From contig NZ_BNBV01000004.1 in NCBI RefSeq assembly GCF_014656135.1, forward strand, positions 142,459 through 206,458: a stretch of 64,000 nt of DNA, written 5' to 3'. The position numbers were made by a program, and so were the translations under genes. The notes beneath the pieces were generated by a model that was not told the DNA's origin, did not search any database, and saw nothing but the letters and a program-made list of their open reading frames with translations. Source of the DNA: Streptomyces thermodiastaticus. GTDB lineage: Bacteria > Actinomycetota > Actinomycetes > Streptomycetales > Streptomycetaceae. Positions 57,491 to 64,000 of the stretch are shown one piece after another; the first letter of the stretch is position 1; each line of letters opens with the position of its first letter.

Positions 57491-57928
57491 ATGACCACGA
57501 CCACCACCACCCGGCCGTTCGCCGAACTCTACGCGGACGTGCAGGACTTCTACGCCCGGCACATGCACCTCGTCGACGAGGGACGCGTCGAGGAGTGGGG
57601 CGACACCTTCACCACGGACGCCACCATCTCCAACAACGCCAACCCGCGGCCCGCCCACGGCCGCGAGGCCATCGTCGCGGTGATCCGCCGCGCCCACGCC
57701 GAGCTGGAACGCCGGGGCGTGCAGCACCGCCACTGGATGGGCATGCTCAGCATCGAACCGGTCGACGAGAACACCGTCCGCGCCACCAGCTACGCCCTGC
57801 TCATGGCGGTCGGCCGGGGCGCGGTTCCCGTCATCGACCGCTCCACCGAGTGCCACGACCTGCTCGTCCGGGTCGACGGCGACTGGCAGATCCGCGAACG
57901 CCGGGTACTGCACGACGGCAAGCACTGA
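57491..57928 (+). CDS. SnoaL-like / NTF2-like fold protein
   Basis: A 145-residue single-domain protein of the NTF2-like fold (PFAELYADVQDFYARHMHLV, DTFTTDATISNNANPRPAHG, RVDGDWQIRERRVLHDGKH). In aromatic polyketide clusters such proteins act as cyclases (SnoaL), hydroxylases or helpers. The catalytic Asp-His arrangement of SnoaL cannot be confirmed by eye. Last gene of the rightward arm, 8 bp after the hydroxylase stop. Confidence 0.88.
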   Translation: MTTTTTTRPFAELYADVQDFYARHMHLVDEGRVEEWGDTFTTDATISNNANPRPAHGREAIVAVIRRAHAELERRGVQHRHWMGMLSIEPVDENTVRATSYALLMAVGRGAVPVIDRSTECHDLLVRVDGDWQIRERRVLHDGKH

Positions 57929-58103
57929 CCGCGGGACACGTGCGACAGGGGGCCGGCACCGTCCGGCCCCCTTCGCGTGCCCCGGTCGCCTCCTTCGCGT
58001 GCCCCGTCCGGCCCTCTTCGCACGCCCCCGCCCGAGCCCCTTCCCATGCCCGGTCCGGCCGCCCGCGTGAGCCCCGTCCGCCCCGCCCGAGCCGGGGCCG
58101 GGC

Positions 58104-58180
58104 GGTCCGCGCACACCCCGAGGGCCCGCACCCCGTCGCGGGTCCGCGCACACCCCGAGGGCCCGCACCCCGTCGCGGGT
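58104..58180. repeat. 37-bp tandem duplication
   Basis: The 37 bases starting GGTCCGCGCACACCCCGAGG at 58104 recur exactly at 58141. The right copy supplies the left arm of the terminator at 58157-58190. Confidence 0.9.
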
Positions 58181-58190
58181 GCGGGCCCTC
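58157..58190. terminator. Bidirectional terminator between the two arms of the cluster
   Basis: GAGGGCCCGCACCC and GGGTGCGGGCCCTC form a perfect 14-bp stem with loop CGTCGC. It separates the convergent SnoaL-like and cyclase genes. Confidence 0.9.
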
Positions 58191-58219
58191 GTCCGTGGCG
58201 TGGCGCGCCGGGCGGGCCG

Positions 58220-58987
58220 TCAGTCCTCGACCATGGCCACCGCCCGCGCCCAGCCGGCGCCCGCGCGGGCCACCTTGACCGGGAAGCAGCTCAGCCGGAA
58301 GCCGTACGCCGGCAGGGCGTCCAGGTTGGCCAGCCGCTCGATCTGGCAGTACTCCCGGTCCCGGCCCGCGAAGTGCGCCGGCCACAGCACCGCCGGGTCC
58401 TGCGTCCTGCGATACTCCGCGATGATGTGCGTGAACGGCGCGTCCAGGCTGAACGCGTCCGTGCCGATGACCCGCACACCCAGGTCCAGCAGATAGTGCA
58501 CCGCGGGTCCGTCCAGGCCCGCGAACTCGGTGAAGTAGCGGGGTGTGCCCACATACGCCGAGGCCCCGGTGTGCAGCAGGACGATGTCCAGCGGCTCCGG
58601 TGTGCGGCCCAGCTTGGCGAACTCCTCCTTCAGCCGGTCGGCGCCCACGGTTCCGGTGCCCACGTCCCTCACGTCCACCACCATCGCGGGACGGCAGAAC
58701 CAGTCCAGCGGCATCTCGTCGATGTGCCGGGCCCGCCCGTAGGAGGCGGTGCCGTAGTGCGACGGAGCGTCCACATGGGTGCCGGTGTGGGTGGTCAGGG
58801 TCAGGGTGTCCATCGTCAGGAACTCCCCGCCCGGCAGCGTGTCCACGGGGAAGTCCAGGTCGAAATGTTCCTTCATCTCCGACGCCATGTGTGCCGCGCC
58901 CTCGGCGGCGGACAGCACCGTGTGGGTCACGGGGTCCGGCTCCCAGAACTCGGCGTCGACGGGAGACGACAGGTCGATCAGGCGCAT
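58220..58987 (-). CDS. Polyketide cyclase of the PF04199 (kynurenine formamidase-like) family
   Basis: A 255-residue metal-dependent enzyme. The signature HTGTHVDAPSHY is complete, giving the zinc/manganese site of the family. Similar proteins (SnoaM, DpsY, AknW) act in the second/third ring closure of anthracyclinones. ATG 58987 is the start. It lies at the end of the leftward arm, 24 bp after the flavin monooxygenase gene, and likely closes a later ring of the polyketide. Confidence 0.9.
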   Translation of the reverse strand: MRLIDLSSPVDAEFWEPDPVTHTVLSAAEGAAHMASEMKEHFDLDFPVDTLPGGEFLTMDTLTLTTHTGTHVDAPSHYGTASYGRARHIDEMPLDWFCRPAMVVDVRDVGTGTVGADRLKEEFAKLGRTPEPLDIVLLHTGASAYVGTPRYFTEFAGLDGPAVHYLLDLGVRVIGTDAFSLDAPFTHIIAEYRRTQDPAVLWPAHFAGRDREYCQIERLANLDALPAYGFRLSCFPVKVARAGAGWARAVAMVED

Positions 58988-59011
58988 CACGGCCCCCAAG
59001 AGGTAGGTGAC

Positions 59012-60232
59012 TTACGGGTGAGTGAACAGATCGGTGCGCACCCGCACCGGATCCGGGCCATGGGCCAGCCGGTCGAGCACCCGGCGGTACAGCGGCGTAC
59101 GGGAGACAACCCGGGCCAGCGCCGGGCGGAGGGTGTCGGCGACCCGGTTGCGCGAGAGCATCGCCCGCCCCTGCATCGCCTGCAGCCGCAGCATGGTGGT
59201 GACCGCGGGCCGCCGTTGCTGCTCGAACCGGCCGAGGAACGCGGCGGAGGTGTCCTTCGCGTCGAGCGCGGCGACCAGCACCGGGTGCAGCACCGCCGCG
59301 TCCTGCAGGGCCAGATTGATGCCCTGTGCGCCGATCGGGCCGTGCGTGTGCGCGCTGTCGCCCAGCAGCACCAGCCCGTCGGCCGCCCACCGCTCGGCCT
59401 GCCCGGAGAAGACGTCGAGCAGCGTGAGATCCCCGAGCGTGCGGATGTGCTCGCGCACCGCGTCCGCGTGCTCCGGCACCGCGCGGGCGATCAGCTCCCG
59501 CACCTGCTCCACCCCGTGCCCGGCGATGCGCCGGTAGCCGCCGTGCGGCAGGGTCCAGCCGATCTGCACGCTGTCCGGCCAGGACCGGTACACCAGCACC
59601 GGCGCGTCCGGGCCGCGGCGGACCTGGACGACCTGCCGGCCCGTGTCCGGGGCCGGCAGCTTGAACCACAGCACGTCCTGGTCGAAGGCCTCCTCGCGGA
59701 CGGCGCCGATCCCCGCCAGACGGCGCACCTTGGAGTGCCGCCCGTCGGCCCCGGCCACCACCCGCGCCCGCACCTCGTGCTCACCGGCCACCACCCCGCA
59801 CACCCGGCCGTCCTCACGCAGCAGGGCGCCCACCCGGGCGCCCGGCAGATACGTGAAGGCGTCGTGGGCCCGGCACGCGGCCAGCAGTTCGGTCAGCAGC
59901 GCCGGCTGCGGCAGGCTCAGCAGGCAGTTGTACGGCCCCGGCAGCCGCCGGTAGTCGGCGTCCAGCAGCACCCGGTCGCCCTCGACCAGTTGGAAGCCGT
60001 CGTGCGCGAAGGCACCGCGCCGCCGCGCCCCGTCCAGCACCCCCAGCTCGGCCAGCACGGCCTGGCCGCCCGGCTGGAGGATCTCGCCCCGGTACTCCCG
60101 TTCCAGGGAACGGGACTTCTCCAGCAGGGTCACGCTCAGCCCCGACCGCAGCAGCAGCAACGACAGGGCGAGCCCCGCCGGCCCGCCGCCCACCACGGCG
60201 ACGTCGGTCGAACTCACCGGCACGGTGCCCAC
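59012..60232 (-). CDS. FAD-dependent monooxygenase, second enzyme
   Basis: A 406-residue PHBH-type flavoprotein. The N-terminal fold is VAVVGGGPAGLALSLLLLRS, and the second FAD motif is GLVLLGDSAHTHGPIGAQG. It lacks the thioredoxin-like C-terminal domain of the other hydroxylase and so belongs to a different subgroup. The start is uncertain among GTG codons at 60232, 60223 and 60217, with GGGAGG upstream. It sits in the leftward operon. It may oxidise or open a ring; the substrate is unknown. Confidence 0.9.
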   Translation of the reverse strand: MGTVPVSSTDVAVVGGGPAGLALSLLLLRSGLSVTLLEKSRSLEREYRGEILQPGGQAVLAELGVLDGARRRGAFAHDGFQLVEGDRVLLDADYRRLPGPYNCLLSLPQPALLTELLAACRAHDAFTYLPGARVGALLREDGRVCGVVAGEHEVRARVVAGADGRHSKVRRLAGIGAVREEAFDQDVLWFKLPAPDTGRQVVQVRRGPDAPVLVYRSWPDSVQIGWTLPHGGYRRIAGHGVEQVRELIARAVPEHADAVREHIRTLGDLTLLDVFSGQAERWAADGLVLLGDSAHTHGPIGAQGINLALQDAAVLHPVLVAALDAKDTSAAFLGRFEQQRRPAVTTMLRLQAMQGRAMLSRNRVADTLRPALARVVSRTPLYRRVLDRLAHGPDPVRVRTDLFTHP

Positions 60233-60247
60233 CTTCCTCCCGCCGGG

Positions 60248-61027
60248 TCAGGCCAGCAGTCCCAGGCCACCGTCGACCACCAGCGTCTGTCCGTGGATCC
60301 ACGCCGCCTCGTCGGCGCACAGCAGCGCCACCGCGTCGGCGACGTCCTCCGGCACGGTCAGCCGACCCGCGGGCGTGCGCCGCGCCAGCATCGCCAGCAC
60401 CTGTGGATCCGCGGTGCCCGGCCCCTTGTCGATCTTGGCCGTGGAGACGGCGTTGACGTTGATGCGGTGCCCGGCCAGTTCCGCCGCCAGATAGCGGACC
60501 AGGCTCTCCAGCGCCGCCTTGGCCACCCCGGCGCTCACATAGCCGCCGGGCACCACCGAGCGGGCACCGGAACTGGACACCGCGACCACCCGGCCGCCGT
60601 CCGGCATCAGCCCGGGCAGCAGCGGCGCGGCCGACAGCAGCGGCGCCAGCGCCACCGACAGATCCGCGCGCAGCGGCCGGGCACGCACCCCGGTCGCGGG
60701 CATCGGATGCCAGGTGGCCGCGTTGTGCACCAGCACGTCCAGCCGCCCGTGCCGCTCTTCGACGGTCCGCAGCGCGGCCGTCATCTGCGCCGGGCGGCTG
60801 ACGTCCGCCCGGACCGTCTCCACGCTGCCGGGCAGCCGGCTCAGCTCACGCAGGACCTCTCCGGCCGCCGCCTCGGGCCCGCGGTGGTTGAGCACCACCG
60901 CGCAGCCCGAGGCCGCGAGCTTGCGCGCGATCGCCAGGCCCACGCCCCGCGTCGCCCCGGTGACCAGGGCGACGCGTCCCTTCAGTCCCGGCATCCCGGT
61001 GACGCCCGAGGGTGCGGAAGCGGCCAT
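60248..61027 (-). CDS. SDR-family reductase with FabL/FabI-like Y-x6-K active site
   Basis: A 259-residue SDR. NADPH turn is TGATRGVGLAIARKLA. The catalytic motif reads YVSAGVAKAALESLVRYLAA, a Tyr-x6-Lys spacing found in enoyl-ACP reductases (FabI, FabL) instead of YxxxK of ketoreductases. The NAG motif is VHNAAT. This suggests enoyl- or quinone-type reduction rather than plain keto reduction. It starts 3 bp after the ligase-ABM stop. Confidence 0.88.
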   Translation of the reverse strand: MAASAPSGVTGMPGLKGRVALVTGATRGVGLAIARKLAASGCAVVLNHRGPEAAAGEVLRELSRLPGSVETVRADVSRPAQMTAALRTVEERHGRLDVLVHNAATWHPMPATGVRARPLRADLSVALAPLLSAAPLLPGLMPDGGRVVAVSSSGARSVVPGGYVSAGVAKAALESLVRYLAAELAGHRINVNAVSTAKIDKGPGTADPQVLAMLARRTPAGRLTVPEDVADAVALLCADEAAWIHGQTLVVDGGLGLLA

Positions 61028-61030
61028 GGG

Positions 61031-62971
61031 TCACTGCTCCGCGTCGGCGGACGACACCGGGGTGTACAGGTCGGCCTCGACCTCCACCAGCGGCATCATC
61101 GCCTTGACGTGGGAGCGGAACTCCTCGCTGGAGACGACCGCCCGGTGCGACGCGGCGTCCTTCCAGCGGCCCATGTTCAGATACACCTTCGGGTTCGTGG
61201 CCGACCGCACCATCCGGTAGTCGACGAATCCGGGCTGGGCAGCCATGAAGCCCGCATGCTCGGTGAACAGCCGCTCGAACTCCGCGGTGTCGTCGCCCTT
61301 GACGGTGAACTTCGTGACGTGCGTGATCATCGTGCCTCCTGGTTCGGGACGGCCCTCGGCGGGATCGCCGTGGGAAGGGGGATTGCCGTGGGAAGGGGAG
61401 ACGGACCGCAGCCGCAGCGCCATCCGGGCCCGCAGCTCCTTGCGCGGGGCCTTGCCGGTGGGGGAGCGCGGAATGGACTCGACGACCTCGATGTGCTCGA
61501 CGGCCTGGTAGTACGGCAGGCCCGCGTTGACCTCGGCCGCGATCGCCGCGACGTCGTCGCCGGCGCCCTCGGCGAGGACGACGAAGGCGGCGGCCACCGC
61601 GCCGTGCAGGGGGTGGGGGCAGTCCACGACCAGGCAGTCCCGCACCGCGGGATGCCGCTCGAGGACGCGTTCCACGCTGGTCGGCGACACCAGCCAGTTG
61701 TCGCGTTTGAAGACGTCCTTGAGCCGGTCGGCCAGGACCAGGCGCCCGGTTGCGTCGATCTGGCCGATGTCACCGGTGGACAGCCAGCCGTCGGCGTCGA
61801 TGCACGACGGCACCGACTCGCCGCGGTACCCGAGCATCACCTGCGGGCCGCGCACCTGCACCTCGCCCAGCTCGCCCGGCCCCAGCACCGCGCGGCTGTC
61901 CACGTCCACCACCCGTGCCTCGGTGCCGGCGACCGGTCGGCCCACCGATCCGGGCCGCCAGTCCGCGGGATCGTCGGAGTGGGTCAGCGGCGAGGTTTCC
62001 GCCAGCCCGTAGCCCTGGACGACCGGCACCCCGAAGTGGTCGGCGAGCGTGCGGGCCGCGGCCGGGGAGAGCGCCGAACCGCCGGAGGCGATCATCCGCA
62101 CCGTCTGAAGCCGCAGCCCGGCCAGCTGGTCGGAGGCCGCCAGCGCGGACAGCCGCATCGGCAGGCTGTAGTAGTGCGTGGCACCGAAGGCGTTCGCCAG
62201 CCGTACCGACTCCGCGGGATCCGGGGCCGGGCACAGCACCTGCGTCGCGCCCGCGGCGATCGCCGAGTTCATGTGCATGGGGTGGAACGTCGGCAGGTGG
62301 TTCAGCGCCACCGAGGAGGCGTCCAGACGGTGCGCGTCCGCCACCTGCACCGCGTTGACCAGCACATTGCGGTGGCTGAGCTGCACCGTCTTCGGCGCCC
62401 CGGTGGTCCCGCTGGTGAAGTGCAGACAGGCCAGGTCGCCGGGGGCGACCACCACCTCGGGCAGGTGTGCCGGCTCCGCGGTGTCGCCGAGCAGCTCCTC
62501 CAGGCCGGTGACGTCCCGTCCGGCGCCCTCGGGCAGCGGGCCCAGGACGACGATCCGGCGCAGCCGCGGCAGCCTGTCGCGGACCGCGGCGATCCGGGCG
62601 GCGCCGGTGGCGTCCACGAGGGCCACCTCGGTGCCGGACTCGCCCAGCACATGGGCCAGCTGCTCCTCGCGCAGATACGGGTTGACCGGCGCCGCCACCT
62701 GGCCGGCGCGCAGGATGCCGTAGTAGCCGACGACGAAGTCCGGGGAGAGCACCGAGGTGATCGCCACCACGGTGCCCTGCCGCGGAACGCAGCGGCGCAG
62801 TGCGGCGGCGCACCGGGTGGCGGCCGCGTCCAGCTGCGCATAGGTCAGCTCACGGTCCTCGCAGCGGATCGCGACCCGGTCGGAGTGGGCCGCGGCGCTG
62901 CGCGTCAGCAGCAGGTCGACGGGGCCCTCCGGGCAGTCGGGGGACAGCGTCCCGAGGCGTTCATCAGCCAT
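61031..62971 (-). CDS. Acyl-CoA ligase fused to a C-terminal ABM (antibiotic biosynthesis monooxygenase) domain
   Basis: A 646-residue frame. Residues 1-520 are an ANL-family ligase: P-loop LHFTSGTTGAPKTV, YGLAETSPLTH, STGDIG, DRLKDVFKRDNW and the catalytic Lys in PRSPTGKAPRKEL. Residues 548-646 are an ABM domain (ITHVTKFTVKGDDTAEFERL, PGFVDYRMVRSATNPKVYLN). The linker carries an 18-bp tandem repeat, and the ABM part has its own AGGAGG and ATG (61330), so it may also be translated alone. The ligase may activate a starter or tailoring acid. The start overlaps the upstream cyclase stop by 8 nt. Confidence 0.9.
   Translation of the reverse strand: MADERLGTLSPDCPEGPVDLLLTRSAAAHSDRVAIRCEDRELTYAQLDAAATRCAAALRRCVPRQGTVVAITSVLSPDFVVGYYGILRAGQVAAPVNPYLREEQLAHVLGESGTEVALVDATGAARIAAVRDRLPRLRRIVVLGPLPEGAGRDVTGLEELLGDTAEPAHLPEVVVAPGDLACLHFTSGTTGAPKTVQLSHRNVLVNAVQVADAHRLDASSVALNHLPTFHPMHMNSAIAAGATQVLCPAPDPAESVRLANAFGATHYYSLPMRLSALAASDQLAGLRLQTVRMIASGGSALSPAAARTLADHFGVPVVQGYGLAETSPLTHSDDPADWRPGSVGRPVAGTEARVVDVDSRAVLGPGELGEVQVRGPQVMLGYRGESVPSCIDADGWLSTGDIGQIDATGRLVLADRLKDVFKRDNWLVSPTSVERVLERHPAVRDCLVVDCPHPLHGAVAAAFVVLAEGAGDDVAAIAAEVNAGLPYYQAVEHIEVVESIPRSPTGKAPRKELRARMALRLRSVSPSHGNPPSHGDPAEGRPEPGGTMITHVTKFTVKGDDTAEFERLFTEHAGFMAAQPGFVDYRMVRSATNPKVYLNMGRWKDAASHRAVVSSEEFRSHVKAMMPLVEVEADLYTPVSSADAEQ
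61361..61396. repeat. 18-bp tandem repeat in the ligase-ABM linker
   Basis: GGGATCGCCGTGGGAAGG (61361) and GGGATTGCCGTGGGAAGG (61379), plus strand, are adjacent and differ by one base. Encoded as SHGNPPSHGDP on the minus strand, in frame, preserving the fusion. Confidence 0.9.
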
Positions 62972-63944
62972 CGAGCCCGGCCTCCGCGTACGCCTTGGCG
63001 TGCTTCAGCGTGGCCAGGCTGTTCGTGCCGAGCGCGCCGCGCACGAACTCCTTGGCGTCCGCGACCGTGCTGCCCTCGCCGAGCACCGCGGTCACCATCT
63101 CGGGTTTGACGCGCACGGTGTGCCGCGAGGAGGCCCGCACCGTGCCCGCCCCGGTCCGCCGCAGCGTCCAGCAGCCGGTGTGCAGGCTGAGCAGGCCCGG
63201 CAGGACCAGCTGCTTGTACAGGATCCGGTCGTCGGTGAAGCACACCCGCACGGAGGCCGTGGTGTGCGTGCTGCCGTCCTTGGCCCGGGTCTCCATCTCC
63301 AGGTACTGCAAGCCCGGGGTGTCCTCGCGGCAGGTCGCCTTCGCGACGTGCGGCAGCCGCTGCGCCCACTTGCCGCCCTCGTACAGGAAGGCGTACACCG
63401 CGGACAGCGGGCCGTCGATCTCCACCGCGTCCTCGAACTCCAGTTCCAGCTCGCGGGCTTCGGCGCCGCCCTCCGCGGCCGCCTTCAGCGCGGCCAGCTC
63501 CGCACGGCTGTTGCGGTCCACGGCGCGGGCGATCCAGGCGTCCGCGTCCGGTACGTCGTCGACGGGCACCCAGTCGTGAGTGAGCAGCACGTTGCTGCCG
63601 CCGTCCGGCCGCGGTTCGACGATCCACTCGCCGCCCATCGCGGCGACCGGCGACTGCGACTTCTCCTGACGGAACGCCACCCGGCGGCGCACCGGGTCCA
63701 GGGTGCGGCGCGAGGTCCAGGTCTTGGCCTCGCCGTTGGCCGTGGCCCACAGCGCGATGCGCTCCTCGTTCCCCTCGGACCAGGTGCGCTCGGCGTGCAC
63801 GGTCGGCCCGAACACCCGCGGCCAGCGGGTGACGTCGGCGACGATGCCGTAGACGGTGCCGGGCGAGGCGGCCACCTCGACGCGGTGCTCGGTGCGGCGG
63901 ACGGCGTCCTGCGCGGGGTCCGTCGCGGCCTGAGAAATCTCCAT
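62964..63944 (-). CDS. Didomain aromatase/cyclase (SRPBCC superfamily)
   Basis: A 326-residue protein made of two START/Bet v 1-like domains. The first is about residues 18-150 (VEVAASPGTVYGIVADVTRW, PRVFGPTVHAERTW), the second about 165-310 (EIDGPLSAVYAFLYEGGKWA). Didomain aromatase/cyclases act with a C9 ketoreductase to fold and aromatise the first ring(s) of reduced polyketides. ATG 63944 is 13 bp after the upstream KR stop, with GGAGGG between. Confidence 0.94.
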   Translation of the reverse strand: MEISQAATDPAQDAVRRTEHRVEVAASPGTVYGIVADVTRWPRVFGPTVHAERTWSEGNEERIALWATANGEAKTWTSRRTLDPVRRRVAFRQEKSQSPVAAMGGEWIVEPRPDGGSNVLLTHDWVPVDDVPDADAWIARAVDRNSRAELAALKAAAEGGAEARELELEFEDAVEIDGPLSAVYAFLYEGGKWAQRLPHVAKATCREDTPGLQYLEMETRAKDGSTHTTASVRVCFTDDRILYKQLVLPGLLSLHTGCWTLRRTGAGTVRASSRHTVRVKPEMVTAVLGEGSTVADAKEFVRGALGTNSLATLKHAKAYAEAGLDG

Positions 63945-63957
63945 TCCCCGTCCCTCC

Positions 63958-64000
63958 TCAGTAGTTGCCGAGACCGCCGCAGACGTTGATCGCCTGCGCG
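63958..64000 (-). CDS. Ketoreductase (ActIII-type), C-terminal end only
   Basis: The last 13 codons and stop, encoding AQAINVCGGLGNY, match the well-known C-terminus of ActIII-like C9 polyketide ketoreductases (ALNVCGGLGNY). The rest lies beyond the right edge. It is the first visible gene of the leftward arm and shows the cluster makes a reduced polyketide. Confidence 0.9.
   Translation of the reverse strand, partial: AQAINVCGGLGNY

Noticed and set aside
57977..63109. Very long open frame on the plus strand opposite the leftward polyketide genes
   Set aside because: It mirrors the high-GC genes on the minus strand, has repetitive Arg/Gly/His/Gln composition, contains no domain, and lacks a ribosome site.

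Overview
The window is GC-rich chromosome of a Streptomyces or a very close relative. This is shown by high third-position GC in nearly every gene, frequent GTG starts with 4-nt stop/start overlaps, and a set of Streptomyces-type regulators: SigR/RsrA, WblE, DasR with its operators, SigH with its GHKL-type partner, and a nickel superoxide dismutase with its peptidase. From memory, gene order over about 0-47 kb follows the S. coelicolor core from aroA through sigR-rsrA, nrdABS, the das locus, sigH and sodNX to a malic enzyme. I could not check this against a database.

Region by region. (1) 0-8.7 kb: 5' end of aroA, an M50 metalloprotease, an HMCES/YedK-type DNA-protein crosslink protein, an alpha/beta hydrolase, the thiol-stress pair sigR-rsrA with a recognisable autoregulatory promoter, two overlapping HD-domain membrane proteins (one HD-GYP, one degenerate), a TPR protein and peptide deformylase. 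(2) 9-14 kb: the class I ribonucleotide reductase operon nrdA-nrdB-nrdS, preceded by two NrdR-like boxes and a cobalamin riboswitch. (3) 14-24 kb: a GNAT enzyme, a DUF3311/sodium-solute symporter pair, then the amino-sugar system dasR / dasABC / GH3 hexosaminidase / nagB with four DasR-type operators plus one orphan operator. (4) 24-33 kb: a PdtaS-like sensor kinase, WblE, a diacylglycerol kinase-like protein, a SigB-family sigma factor (sigH) with its anti-sigma factor and a BldD-type operator, a UBP zinc finger, a CPA1 antiporter and a PLP-dependent D-cysteine desulfhydrase/ACC deaminase homologue. (5) 33.5-36.3 kb: a family 2B encapsulin shell gene carrying a cNMP-binding-like domain, followed by a polyprenyl synthetase with a long disordered N-terminus, a probable nanocompartment plus cargo. 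(6) 36.5-47.4 kb: sodN/sodX, a CGNR regulator, a methyltransferase, a polar amino acid ABC transporter, malic enzyme, a zinc-type dehydrogenase, a PadR/DUF4097 operon and a DUF6104 gene.

(7) 47.4-64 kb: the left part of a type II (aromatic) polyketide gene cluster that runs off the right edge. The rightward arm has KS-alpha, CLF, ACP, a SARP activator, an acyltransferase, an SDR, an O-methyltransferase, a flavin monooxygenase and a SnoaL-like protein. A DpsC-like priming ketosynthase lies on the opposite strand between the SARP and acyltransferase genes. The leftward arm, read from the right edge, has the C-terminus of an ActIII-type ketoreductase, a didomain aromatase/cyclase, an acyl-CoA ligase fused to an ABM monooxygenase domain, a FabL-like SDR, a second flavin monooxygenase and a PF04199-type cyclase. 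CLF gate residues suggest a chain longer than an octaketide. The Ser-type KSIII with a partner acyltransferase suggests a non-acetate starter. Together with the cyclase set this points to an anthracycline-like or related decaketide scaffold, but the final product cannot be named from this half. Direct TCGAG-type repeats with 11-bp phasing upstream of KS-alpha and of the acyltransferase are candidate SARP operators. No integrase, transposase, tRNA or CRISPR array was found.
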